Source: Candidatus Methylomirabilota bacterium
Lineage (GTDB): Bacteria > Methylomirabilota > Methylomirabilia > Methylomirabilales > Methylomirabilaceae
Assembly: GCA_003104975.1 (NCBI GenBank)
Contig: PQAM01000010.1
Location: 300,577 to 364,576 of the forward strand
Length of the DNA stretch: 64,000 nt
Direction of reading: 5' to 3'
The translations under genes were made by a program, and so were the position numbers. Within the stretch, counting starts at the first letter, position 1. Each line of letters opens with the position of its first letter. Below, one piece after another: positions 16,225 through 24,324 of the stretch. Below the pieces are notes generated by a model. The model worked only from the letters and a program-made list of their open reading frames with translations. It made no database searches and was not told the DNA's origin.

Positions 16225-16949
16225 CAGCTCCTCCTCACGCTCGAAGCGGACTGTTTAATATCGGATGAAGGCTCGTGGCCGTAATAAAGCCGGTGGAGCC
16301 GATCGGGGCTCACACCAACGAAATAGAGGAAGCGGAGCGCCCACATCAACAGGATGGTCCAAAGGATCCCGTCCCGCTCCCACTTCCGCGCCGATGCCGT
16401 GACCTTCAAGCGAAGGCATGCCATCCCCCCCACCCCTTTCAGCCGCTTCGTCAGCTCCACATCCTCCATCAGGGGGATGTCGGGATACCCTCCGAGCTCT
16501 TCGAATGTTTGCCGTCTCACAAAGAGGGCCTGATCACCGGTGCAGATCTTCGTGAGGCGTGAGCGGAGGTTGATAAAAAAGGCGATGACCGTGAAGATCG
16601 GACGGAGATTGTCGAACCGGACATCGAAGCGTCCCGCCACGATCTCGGGGTCGCGAAAGGCCTCCGCAATCGCTGCTTCAGCCTCGGTTGGCAAGAGGAT
16701 GTCAGCATGGAGGAAAAGGAGCACTCCACCGTTTGCCACCTTCGCGCCTGCGTTCATTTGCCTGGCCCTCCCCCGCTCATTCGAGAGGCATCTTACCCAT
16801 GGAAACCGACGCAGAACGGCGCTGCTCCCATCCTCACTGCCGCCATCCACGACAATCACTTCGGCTTCCGGACAGATCACCCGAAGATGGGGTAGGAGCC
16901 GCTCCAGATTTTTCGCCTCATTGAGCGCTGGAATGATAATGCTCAGCAA
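16224..16949 (-). CDS. Family 2 glycosyltransferase (TIGR04283-like)
   Basis: The protein of about 241 residues begins at a nucleotide-sugar-binding strand, LLSIIIPALNEAKNLERLLPHL, followed by EVIVVDGGSEDGS, LLFLHADILLP (metal-binding DxD-like) and GGYPDIPLMEDVELTKRLK. This matches the 'rSAM/selenodomain-associated transferase 2' group, known to cluster with radical SAM and selenium-linked genes. TTG at 16949 is preferred because GGAGGGAGGAG lies just before it and homology starts there; the frame is open to 17006. The acceptor is unknown. It is coupled to the flavoprotein gene. Confidence 0.78.
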   Translation of the reverse strand: MLSIIIPALNEAKNLERLLPHLRVICPEAEVIVVDGGSEDGSSAVLRRFPWVRCLSNERGRARQMNAGAKVANGGVLLFLHADILLPTEAEAAIAEAFRDPEIVAGRFDVRFDNLRPIFTVIAFFINLRSRLTKICTGDQALFVRRQTFEELGGYPDIPLMEDVELTKRLKGVGGMACLRLKVTASARKWERDGILWTILLMWALRFLYFVGVSPDRLHRLYYGHEPSSDIKQSASSVRRS

Positions 16950-16962
16950 GCTCTCCTCCCTC

Positions 16963-17724
16963 CTAGCGGTCGCCGCTATCCACCGACTGGAGCACGATGT
17001 CGCCATAGTACGCCACTGCGTCCTCGCCGGTGTTGTCGGTATCGGTCATGAGGGCGATGCCGGCGATTCGTGGAGGTGCTTTGCCGAAGAGACGCGTATA
17101 ATCGTCGTAAAGGTTCCGCTCCTCGCGCACCCACCGCCCCACGTGTTCCGCCCCACTCTCCACCGCGATCATCTTCGCCCGATCAGTGTAGGCGCTATCG
17201 ATGGCTGTCCCCTTGGGCAGTCGGCTGTCCCAGATGTAGTTAATGACGTTTTTTGGCGGGTACTCGCCGTAGATGAGCTTGTAGGCTCCATAGCTGGTCT
17301 TCTCCCAGAGTGTGGCGTTGCGAGCGTCGTACTGGAAGGCCACATAGAGACGGGCTGGATAGTCGTCGCCTTCTTTGCGGCGGGCATCCCCTTTCGCGAG
17401 GATATTCTCCACCTTCCATCGCCAGGAGATAACCCGGTAGACCTTTGGATCGAGGTCCAGCGCCTTGTACAGGCCGGAAGCCGACGCATGGCTTTCCGCT
17501 TTCACGACGTAATGCTCCCCCTCTCGAATCATCGTGTAACGGGTTTGCGAGGGGATCTTCCGGAATGTCAGAGGCTTCCAGCCGTTGGGAAACCCCTCCG
17601 GACTAGTTGAAGGACCGAACCGGCCCACGACCTGGATGTCTCCGCTCAGGGCTTGAACGACTGCGTGGAGCGAGAGCGCTACACCGAGAGCGAAGGAGAC
17701 GAGCCATCGAACTCTTCTTGCCAT
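16963..17724 (-). CDS. DUF3047 secreted protein
   Basis: This 253-residue exported protein has a signal peptide (WLVSFALGVALSLHAVVQAL, about 7-26). The DUF3047 pattern follows: WKPLTFRKIPSQTRYTMIREGEHYVVKAES, SGLYKALDLDPKVYRVISWRWKVE, DDYPARLYVAFQYD, INYIWDSRLPKGTAIDSAYTDRAKMIAVESG and GIALMTDTDNTGEDAVAYYGDI. The family looks like a beta-sandwich carbohydrate- or ligand-binding domain; no function is proven. It lies 4 bases after the TVP38 gene and 13 before the glycosyltransferase start, so it is in the same operon. Confidence 0.8.
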   Translation of the reverse strand: MARRVRWLVSFALGVALSLHAVVQALSGDIQVVGRFGPSTSPEGFPNGWKPLTFRKIPSQTRYTMIREGEHYVVKAESHASASGLYKALDLDPKVYRVISWRWKVENILAKGDARRKEGDDYPARLYVAFQYDARNATLWEKTSYGAYKLIYGEYPPKNVINYIWDSRLPKGTAIDSAYTDRAKMIAVESGAEHVGRWVREERNLYDDYTRLFGKAPPRIAGIALMTDTDNTGEDAVAYYGDIVLQSVDSGDR

Positions 17725-17728
17725 CAGT

Positions 17729-18445
17729 TCACCTCAGCTTTACCAAATCGTCCGCCACTGAGCTGGTTCGCTTGAGCCATCTCGGAACCAGGGAGAGCAG
17801 GACCAGCAGAACAGCGGCAATCCCCAGATACGTCAGGGTCCGCTGGACATCCCCACCTCCTTCAGCGAGGGCGCCACCCGCGAAGGTGTAGGCAACCGTC
17901 GCCGGGAGCATGCAGGCCCAAGAGATGAAGAGGTACCGCCCAAACTCGATCCTGGTCAGGCCATAGGCATAGTTTTGGAGATTGAAAGGAAACAGAGGGA
18001 CCAGACGGGTGATCATGACGATTCGCCACCCGTATCGCGCGATTGCCTGGTCGATCTTCGCAAGCCTTGGGTTCTCCGAGACCCACCGGGCTACCATCCC
18101 CCTCGCGCCATAGCGAGCGATGTGGAAGGTAAGCGCCACCCCGATGGTGGAGGCGATAGACACATAGGCCGTTCCCCAGAGCGGGCCGAAGACTACGCCG
18201 CCCAGGATCGTAATCGGGAGACCAGGGACGAAGAAGAGTTCGGCTAAGATGTAGCCGGTGATGTAGACCAGCGGAGCGACTGGCCCGAAACTGTCGATCC
18301 ATACCTTTAGATGGGCAAGGTTTTTCAGGCCGAAGATCTCCTGGAGCCCAAACATCCTGGCCAAAAACACCCCTCCCAGGATGAGCCCGCCGAACACGAG
18401 CAGGCGCACCCATCGTGTCGATGACTTTTGAGCGACCTCACTCAA
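17729..18445 (-). CDS. TVP38/TMEM64-family membrane protein
   Basis: This 238-residue polytopic protein has the SNARE-associated/VTT domain: VYITGYILAELFFVPGLPITILGGVVFGPLWGT, then a GARGMVARWVSENPR cytoplasmic segment and MITRLVPLFPFNLQNYAYGLTRIEFGRYLFISW. The family moves lipids or ions across membranes in ways still unclear, and is often encoded next to or fused with FAD disulfide oxidoreductases like the one downstream. Its ATG at 18445 overlaps the end of the GrdB-like selenoprotein gene by 8 bases, implying coupled translation. Confidence 0.88.
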   Translation of the reverse strand: MSEVAQKSSTRWVRLLVFGGLILGGVFLARMFGLQEIFGLKNLAHLKVWIDSFGPVAPLVYITGYILAELFFVPGLPITILGGVVFGPLWGTAYVSIASTIGVALTFHIARYGARGMVARWVSENPRLAKIDQAIARYGWRIVMITRLVPLFPFNLQNYAYGLTRIEFGRYLFISWACMLPATVAYTFAGGALAEGGGDVQRTLTYLGIAAVLLVLLSLVPRWLKRTSSVADDLVKLR

Positions 18446-19235
18446 AGCGATGCCTCCTCCACCGATACCCAGGCTCCAGGATGGTCCCGGGTGCGGTTAT
18501 GGTCTCCAACGCCTTCAATACATCGAGCAGGATCGTCCGCTGTTGCTTCACGGCAAAAGCTTCACCGAGAGGATGACCAAAGGGGTAACGGAGATAGAGC
18601 GCACGGGGCGGTTTCACCTTTTTTGTTACCTCTTCCTGCAGCGTGATTCCAATTGTCGGAATCCCTTCCACTTCGATGGCACGCTGGAGCAGGCCCACGG
18701 CCTGATTGCACAACCCTCAGGCCGGGGTGAGGACGACAGCCTCTGCCCCGTCGCGCCGCAGGCGACGCGCTACCTCCGGTGCGGTCTGCTGTACCAGCGT
18801 CTTTACGTGCGGGCCGTCGATATGCCCCATGAAGCCATAGACAAAGGGGGCGATCCCTCCAATAATCCCTTCGGCCTTGAGCTCCTTGAGCCGGTCTACG
18901 GGCAGGACCACGTTGAGATCCTGGTCTGCCGCCGAGTGGTCATAGTATTTGTGGGTGATCGTCAGCTCTTGTGGCTTTATGTCCGCCGAAATGACCCGAA
19001 AGCTAGGATCGCCGTTCGGATCGTCCATGTCAAAAGGAGGTTGAGTCTTCAGGTGGACCCCCGCCGTGGTCACGAGGGCGATCACCGACTCTCGAACCGG
19101 CTTCTTCAAGGATGCCCAAGGGATCCCTTCCGTCTCCATGAAACGATGGCGCTTGGCCCACCGCTCGGAAAGCCATGGCACGTGTTTGTAGAGCTGCACC
19201 ACAAGCGCATTGGTCAGATTGTGAAGGCGTCCCAT
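18438..19235 (-). CDS. GrdB/PrdB-family selenoprotein (UxxC)
   Basis: With UGA at 18717-18719 read as Sec the frame is 265 residues. Conserved segments are DPNGDPSFRVISADIKPQELTITH, YYDHSAADQDLNVVLPVDRLKELKAEGIIG, APFVYGFMGHIDG and GAEAVVLTPA-U-GLCNQAVGLLQRAIEVEGIPTIGI, with U173-G-L-C176. This is the active-site pattern of the glycine/sarcosine/betaine reductase selenoprotein B and D-proline reductase family. The protein is shorter than clostridial GrdB and no GrdA, GrdC or GrdD lies nearby, so classical Stickland glycine reduction is unlikely. The ATG at 19235 has GGGAG 8 bases upstream. Neighbours concern phosphate, arsenic and selenium-linked genes. Confidence 0.88.
18690..18704 (-). promoter_or_regulatory. 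Candidate SECIS hairpin, GrdB-like gene
   Basis: On the minus strand CAGGCC pairs perfectly with GGCCTG around a GTG loop. The loop lies 19-21 nt after the UGA (18719-18717). The tight GC stem and G-U loop bases resemble the other hairpins of the island. Confidence 0.6.
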
Positions 19236-19254
19236 CAGCGAGCTCCCATTTGCA

Positions 19255-20388
19255 TCATGAGGCGATCCGTTGCACCAGCGCGTAGATCCCCGCCGCCAGC
19301 GATGCCGCAACCGGGAGCGTGATGACCCAGGCCAGCACGATATTCCGGATCACGTCCCATTGGCCTTTGCCATTGCTGGCGCCAATCCCGAACAGGGCTC
19401 CACATGCAACGTGCGTGGTCGAGACAGGCAGACCCCACCTGGAAGCAAAGATGACCAGAAAGCTTGTCACCAGGTTGGCGACAACACCCTGGTCAGTGTC
19501 CATCGCGGTGATGCGTTTACTCACCGTCTTAGCTACGCCCTGCGCATGAAGCAGCCCGCCTAAGGCCATGAACAGCGCGACTAGGTATACACCCCACCCG
19601 AGATTGAGTCCTCCTGCAGCCACGGAGAGGGCGACGATCTTCGGGGTATCATTGAGGCCTCTGGCAAAGCTCACAGCCCCTGCGCTCAGGTAATGACCAG
19701 CGTCAAGGACGGTCTGGACATTTACGCCGAACATCGTACCGCTATAACGCTGCCGGCAATTGCTCTCTTCATCCACGACGACACGAAGGGACTCGGTGCC
19801 CGTTGTCACGAGTCGCCCTTCAGGTGTCATGGCCACGGCCACAGGAACACGCTCTTCCCCTATACAGAGACAGGTCTCTTTTGTGAACCCGGTACAATTC
19901 GCCGCGAGTCTGAAAAGCGGGTAACCAAGCACTGCTAAACCCACTGCTATCAATGGGCTTACCATGAGCGGCCCTAAATAACTCGACCACAGGGTTGAAA
20001 AGTCCAAGTCTAAACCGACAGCCACGAGGCCGGCCCCAACAAAGGCCCCAGTCAAACTATGCGTGGTCGATATGGGCGCACCAATTTTGGTTGCGAGAAA
20101 TACCGTGAGGGCCGCGCCCAGGATCACGGCAACGGGGAAGGGTTTCGACCCGACGAGAGCATCAGGTATCAGGCCCTGCCCCCGGAACGTCTGGACGAGT
20201 GTGGTGGCCAAAAAGACTGCCGCTATCGAGCCGGCAAACGTTGTGGCCGTCGCCAACCAGAGGGCCTTTCTGTAGTTCGTTGTGCCGCTTCCAAAGAGGG
20301 TGGCCACCCCCTTGAAATTGTCATTGGCCCCGTTGGCATAGGCAACGAACATCGTCGCCACGAATAGCGTTACGTTCCAAGGCAACAT
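19255..20388 (-). CDS. pit: PiT-family inorganic phosphate (possibly arsenate) permease
   Basis: This 377-residue membrane protein has about ten helices and the PiT repeats: AYANGANDNFKGVATLFGSGT (about 17-37) and FARGLNDTPKIVALSVAAGG (about 235). The phosphate motif GAPISTTHSLTGAFVGAGL has its partner WGLPVSTTHVACGALFGIG. PiT carriers move metal-phosphate with protons or sodium. The neighbours are ArsS- and ArsM-like genes 10 bases away, so a link to arsenate/phosphate discrimination is plausible. ATG 20388 follows a GGAGCAC site. Confidence 0.9.
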   Translation of the reverse strand: MLPWNVTLFVATMFVAYANGANDNFKGVATLFGSGTTNYRKALWLATATTFAGSIAAVFLATTLVQTFRGQGLIPDALVGSKPFPVAVILGAALTVFLATKIGAPISTTHSLTGAFVGAGLVAVGLDLDFSTLWSSYLGPLMVSPLIAVGLAVLGYPLFRLAANCTGFTKETCLCIGEERVPVAVAMTPEGRLVTTGTESLRVVVDEESNCRQRYSGTMFGVNVQTVLDAGHYLSAGAVSFARGLNDTPKIVALSVAAGGLNLGWGVYLVALFMALGGLLHAQGVAKTVSKRITAMDTDQGVVANLVTSFLVIFASRWGLPVSTTHVACGALFGIGASNGKGQWDVIRNIVLAWVITLPVAASLAAGIYALVQRIAS

Positions 20389-20397
20389 GCGTGCTCC

Positions 20398-21366
20398 TTA
20401 AGCGAGTATGGCCCCACCGCAACTGCTCCCTGTCCCTGCGGTACAGGCATAGCAGTGGTTCCCAACCAGGATCTGGCGGCCCTCGACGGAATCTGCGTCC
20501 AGTTCCCAGATCTTCAGCGGCTTACCCTCTCCATCCCGAAGCGGCATCCGGAGCGCCTGATTGAAATCACAATCGTACACCGACCCTTCCCAGCCCACGC
20601 TCAACACATTCCTGCACATCACACGGTCCAAGGTTGCCGGGTTAAAGGCAGACTCCAGGAGATGCATGTACTGATCGTGCTCCCCACGCAGCTTCAGGAA
20701 CTTCTCAAAGCGTGTGATCGGCACATTGGTCAGGCAGTAGAGACGGTTGAACACAATGCCGTATTTCTCCTGGAGGACCCGTTTGTAGTCCACTTCGAGT
20801 TGCTCCTGTGGTGGCGGCAGGTACGCGCCCAACGGATTGTAAACCAAGTGAAGATCCAGTCCCGTCCCCGGCACGCCGTAACCCAGCCGGTTCAGCATCT
20901 GAAGGGCGCGGATGCTCAGCTCAAAGGTCCCGTCTCCTCGCTGACGATCCACATTCTCCTCGAGATAACAGGGAAGCGAACAGATCAGCTCAATCCGGTT
21001 CTCCCTAAAAAATTCCGGCAGGTAGTCTTGGCCAGGCTCAAAGATGACGGTGAGGTTGCACCGATTGATGACGTGACGCTCGAGCAGTACGCAGGACTTC
21101 ACAACAAGGTACTCGAAGTTCGGATTCAGCTCGGGTGCGCCACCCGTAATATCCACAATCGGAATTCCTGAAACCTCCACGAAGCGCAGGATGGCCTCGA
21201 CGGTTTCACGCCCCATGATCTCTTTGCGTCCAGGCCCGGCCTCCACGTGACAGTGCAGGCAAGCCTGGTTGCACAATCTCCCCATGTTCACCAGGAGCAC
21301 ATCGATCTGACGCTTGCGAAAGCCGTCACCACTGTCGCGCATGCGTTGAGCAAAGGGGCGACGCAT
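20398..21366 (-). CDS. ArsS-like radical SAM protein
   Basis: This radical SAM enzyme of about 322 residues has the CNQACLHCH cluster motif (CxxxCxxC, about 34-42), DITGGAPELNPNFEYLV, a family-specific middle (YKRVLQEKYGIVFNRLYCLTNVPI), and a C-terminal CYACTAGTGSSCGG cysteine cluster. It matches the arsenosugar-type radical SAM ArsS family, which adds an adenosyl group to dimethylarsenite. A GAGGTGA site precedes ATG 21366; an upstream ATG at 21414 would overlap the methyltransferase. It lies 13 bases after the ArsM-like gene, the usual arsM-arsS arrangement, followed by the phosphate permease. Confidence 0.88.
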   Translation of the reverse strand: MRRPFAQRMRDSGDGFRKRQIDVLLVNMGRLCNQACLHCHVEAGPGRKEIMGRETVEAILRFVEVSGIPIVDITGGAPELNPNFEYLVVKSCVLLERHVINRCNLTVIFEPGQDYLPEFFRENRIELICSLPCYLEENVDRQRGDGTFELSIRALQMLNRLGYGVPGTGLDLHLVYNPLGAYLPPPQEQLEVDYKRVLQEKYGIVFNRLYCLTNVPITRFEKFLKLRGEHDQYMHLLESAFNPATLDRVMCRNVLSVGWEGSVYDCDFNQALRMPLRDGEGKPLKIWELDADSVEGRQILVGNHCYACTAGTGSSCGGAILA

Positions 21367-21379
21367 TGGATACTTCACC

Positions 21380-22606
21380 TCAGGGGCAGCAGGTGCTGCC
21401 CGGACCGCAGCCATTGGAGCCGCTCCGGGTCACCGTGTAGTCCATTCCCTTGGTCTCGCGGGGATGGCGCCGCTCCGTACGCGCGCAATCAAACGTATCG
21501 GCCTGTTCCAGCGGAATCTCTTCTCTGGGTGGCAGGAGAATAAACTGATCCTGATACGGGGCCTTCGAATAGAGCTGGTAGGTCTTATCGCAGACCGCGA
21601 TCCGCACCCCGCGAGGGAGGACATGGTTATCGTCGTCCATGACCTGCTTCCACGGGCCGCGATAGATCACCGCCTGGTTTCGCTCGAGGCAGGGGCCTTC
21701 CTTCCCTTTGTTGGCGGTCAGTGTGATCGAGCGAAACTCGATTCCTTCGATCGTCTGGTACGGCTCTGTTCTCATCTCCTCGATATGTATCCCGTAAAAC
21801 TTGGCCTCCTCAAAGGCGCGGAGCAGCTCTTCCTCTTGAAAGGCCCCGGAGACGCAACCACTCCACAGCTCCGGATCGTGTGTCAGGTGATCCGGGACCG
21901 GTTCATCGCTCACGATGTCAGAGATGGCAATCCTGCCGCCTCGCTTGAGGACGCGATACATCTCGGAAAACAGCTCCCGTTTCTCCTCAGGTCGGACCAG
22001 ATTCAGGACACAGTTGGAGACAACAACATCGATCGATTCATCAGGAATCAGCGGGTGCGTCTGCGAGATTCGCTCCTCGAACTCGCGCAGCCTGGAGAGG
22101 TCGTTGACCGAGTGTACAGGGTCACGCGCCAGATGTTCCTCCACGAGATCCAGGTTGAGCTTGAGATTCTGAATCCTGCCTCGACGAAACTCCACGTTGT
22201 GGTAGCCGAGCTTTGTACCTATCGCCTCTTGATATTTCCGAGCCAGCGCCAACATCTCCTCATTGAAGTCGACGCCGATGACTTTCCCCTTCGGCCCGAC
22301 GATCTGGCAAATAATGTAACAGGCCTTGCCGCCCCCGGACCCGAGATCGAGGACCGTCTCCCCCTCCATCACGTATCGTGACGGGTCTCCACACCCGTAG
22401 TCCTTTTTGACGATCTCCTCAGGGATCACCTCCAGAAGCGATCGGTCGTAACTGACCGGGACACATAATCCCACCTCGACCTCTCGAGCGGCCTGCCCAT
22501 AGCGCTCCAGCACCGATTCTTCAACAGTGGCCCTTCGAGCATTTTCGTTGTTCGTTCCATTATTGAGCATTTGCCTCTCGTCGCCCATAAGCGTATGTCT
22601 CCTCAC
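21380..22606 (-). CDS. ArsM-like arsenite S-adenosylmethionine methyltransferase
   Basis: This 408-residue methyltransferase has motif I VLDLGSGGGKACYIICQIVG (about 90), VIGVDFNEEMLALARK, VVVSNCVLNLVRPEEK and SGCVSGAFQEEELLRAFEEAKF. Cysteines at GCGDP, SNCV and SGCVSGA correspond to the three As(III) ligands of ArsM. A C-terminal extension ends in NGCGPGSTCCP, a vicinal cysteine tail. GTG 22606 has GGGAGG 6 bases upstream; the in-frame ATG at 22588 is an alternative. It forms a pair with the radical SAM gene, implying an arsenosugar-like or selenium/arsenic methylation pathway. Confidence 0.85.
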   Translation of the reverse strand: MRRHTLMGDERQMLNNGTNNENARRATVEESVLERYGQAAREVEVGLCVPVSYDRSLLEVIPEEIVKKDYGCGDPSRYVMEGETVLDLGSGGGKACYIICQIVGPKGKVIGVDFNEEMLALARKYQEAIGTKLGYHNVEFRRGRIQNLKLNLDLVEEHLARDPVHSVNDLSRLREFEERISQTHPLIPDESIDVVVSNCVLNLVRPEEKRELFSEMYRVLKRGGRIAISDIVSDEPVPDHLTHDPELWSGCVSGAFQEEELLRAFEEAKFYGIHIEEMRTEPYQTIEGIEFRSITLTANKGKEGPCLERNQAVIYRGPWKQVMDDDNHVLPRGVRIAVCDKTYQLYSKAPYQDQFILLPPREEIPLEQADTFDCARTERRHPRETKGMDYTVTRSGSNGCGPGSTCCP

Positions 22607-22743
22607 GTGCGCCTCCCGTGAAAAACTTTCAACTTTCTCCCCTCAGCCTCCAACCGATGATTAGATGACCATAGCAATGAAAAGGATTCGCGTCTATGAA
22701 CGAATACATCGAGCGAACTTGTCCTCATGAGCAAGCAGGAGAC

Positions 22744-22949
22744 TCACGCTGCTGTGGCACAGATTGCCCCCAGGGCATCGTAGGCCAGGAAGTGGGGAAG
22801 GGCATCTTGGCGGAACCGGCCATGGGAGCCGCGAAGGTCCTGACGCCCGCCACAAAGCGGGCGAAGGCGACCGTCAGGCCTCCACCACGCCTCGCAAGGG
22901 TGCGTCGTTTTTGCCCGATCAAGGCGAGTCTCTTTTGCGTTGTCAAAAC
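22744..22949 (-). pseudogene. DedA-family remnant, frameshifted
   Basis: On the minus strand one frame reads LIGQKRRTLARRGGGLTVA then FARFVAGVRTFAAPMAGSAKMPF. This is the DedA signature (xFxRFxPGVRTF...AGxxxMPF). A frame change near 22785 continues with HFLAYDALGAICATAA and a stop, again as in DedA. The N-terminal half and the C-terminal helices are missing. It is therefore a broken fragment rather than a working gene; the plus-strand frame over it is a shadow. Confidence 0.65.
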
Positions 22950-22971
22950 GACGGCGCCGATGATGAAGACA

Positions 22972-23589
22972 TCATCTTATGTTTCCGAGCCGACACGTTA
23001 TATCGTCAACTTGTGGACTCGATTCTGGGCTGTGGCTTCCTACGCAGTCCTTCGCGCGGTACACCGCCCCAATGACGGCACCGTAGAGCAAGTGGGCCAT
23101 CAGACTCATCCCCGCCATGAGCATCGCACTCGGCGCGGTTCCCCCGTCTGGCGTCACCGCCGCACACGGGTTCGTGGCAACCACGGCGCCGCATGGATTC
23201 ATGGGGACCACCGCGCCGCATGGATTCATAGCCGGTACGGCGGCGGACCCAGCCAAGAGGGAATGCAGCACCGTCAGGGCCGGCGCCAGCGCTACCATCG
23301 CAAAGATCCAGGGAAGGATGGAGTAAAGAGCGCCCTTGAGGGGCCGTGGGCCCGGAAGCCACGTGGCGAACGCCACGGCGTAGATCATCGCCAGAACGAC
23401 CCCGTTGAACAGGTGAACCAGGCTTCCTGTGAGGTAGGTCGGCAGGCCGATGGGCAGCGCTTGCCCCAGGGCCCCGATCAGATCCATCTTGGGGAGACCC
23501 ATGAGCGGGGCCATATACATCAGGGCCGTCATCGCAAGCGTGCCCAGGAACCCCGCCATGACTGCTGAACCGATACTGAACCGTTTCAT
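22972..23589 (-). CDS. Membrane protein with NPCGAVV repeats
   Basis: This protein of about 205 residues has four or five hydrophobic helices (SAVMAGFLGTLAMTALMYMAPL; SLVHLFNGVVLAMIYAVAFATWL; ILPWIFAMVALAPALTVLHSLL; MLMAGMSLMAHLLYGAVIGAVY). A loop between helices carries three tandem units, MNPCGAVVP, MNPCGAVVA and TNPCAAVTP. I do not recognise a characterised family. The cysteine-bearing repeats could bind metal; a similar MNPCAGK ends the protein at 28716. ATG 23589 is preceded by a GGAGAAAAC site. Confidence 0.6.
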   Translation of the reverse strand: MKRFSIGSAVMAGFLGTLAMTALMYMAPLMGLPKMDLIGALGQALPIGLPTYLTGSLVHLFNGVVLAMIYAVAFATWLPGPRPLKGALYSILPWIFAMVALAPALTVLHSLLAGSAAVPAMNPCGAVVPMNPCGAVVATNPCAAVTPDGGTAPSAMLMAGMSLMAHLLYGAVIGAVYRAKDCVGSHSPESSPQVDDITCRLGNIR

Positions 23590-23851
23590 TGTTTTCTCCT
23601 TCATTGTTGTACGTACGGGTCTTCACTGACCCTGTCTTCGTTGATGTCTTCGGCAGTTCTATTGCGTTGTGATCCCACGGGCGGAGTTGCCGGCTCGCCC
23701 CTTCTCTGTCTTTTAGATGCAGGGGCAGCCCGGAGGATTCACGGCCGCGCGGAAGTATGAGCCTGAAAGGATTCGCCAGACGTTTCTTGAAGGGAGACGA
23801 CCAGCAGCGGCCTTGGCAAGTGAGACGGCTCGATTGAAAACCGGGGGGGGA

Positions 23852-24004
23852 CTACAGAGGCAGTAGCGGGAGCGGTTCTGTACTATTGTTACTCGGAACT
23901 GTCACAGAGAAATCTGTCAGCCTGAGGCATACCTGTCCACCGGTGTGACCGGCCTTCCTACAGAAAGGACAGACATGGTGTGAAGGCTGGGAGATGATGC
24001 TCAC
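23852..24004 (-). CDS. Small CxxC protein overlapping anti-sigma gene
   Basis: A GTG overlapping the anti-sigma stop (GTGA) opens a 50-codon frame: ISQPSHHVCPFCRKAGHTGG then QVCLRLTDFSVTVPSN. The CPFC knuckle with nearby histidines resembles half a zinc ribbon. The coupling to the upstream gene is the best support; no homology is claimed. It may be chance, since the frame is short and its end is low complexity. Confidence 0.35.
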   Translation of the reverse strand: MSIISQPSHHVCPFCRKAGHTGGQVCLRLTDFSVTVPSNNSTEPLPLLPL

Positions 24005-24324
24005 GGGTGATCCCCGCCTGCTCTCTCCTGGCGAATCTGCGTCTTGAGGAAGCTTGTCAATCGGGTTGTCAGCTCCTCGGGCATCGCCTCGTAGGGGAGC
24101 GTTCTGACCCAAGCCGTCGTCGCCTGATAGGTCTTGATGAAGTTGTGACAGTCCGGGCAGTCCTCAAGATGCCGCTCCAGCGCCCTGCTGGTTTCGGGGG
24201 GCAGGGTCCCATCGAGATAGTCGGCCAGCAGCTCCACCTGCTGCTGGCAGGTGAGCATCCCCGCGCGTCCCCAAAACGGCTTCCCAGTCCAGCGTGTCAG
24301 ACGCTCCCAGAAGCTCATGGTCAT
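24001..24324 (-). CDS. Anti-sigma factor with zf-HC2 domain
   Basis: This 107-residue protein has the zinc anti-sigma signature LTCQQQVELLADYLDGTLPP then ALERHLEDCPDCHNFI (H-x3-C-x2-C). It has a soluble C-terminal helix and no membrane segment, so it is a cytosolic redox- or metal-type ZAS anti-sigma factor. Its ATG overlaps the sigma-factor stop (ATGA), the classical arrangement for a sigma/anti-sigma pair. Confidence 0.85.
   Translation of the reverse strand: MTMSFWERLTRWTGKPFWGRAGMLTCQQQVELLADYLDGTLPPETSRALERHLEDCPDCHNFIKTYQATTAWVRTLPYEAMPEELTTRLTSFLKTQIRQERAGGDHP

Noticed and set aside
22696-23568. Long plus-strand frame opposite the NPC-repeat membrane protein
   Set aside because: Its translation is arginine/histidine-rich noise antisense to the membrane protein and the DedA remnant.
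24001-24324. Anti-sigma gene continuing through UGA as a selenoprotein
   Set aside because: Family members end near this point and the sequence after the UGA in that frame has no homology; the stop is real.
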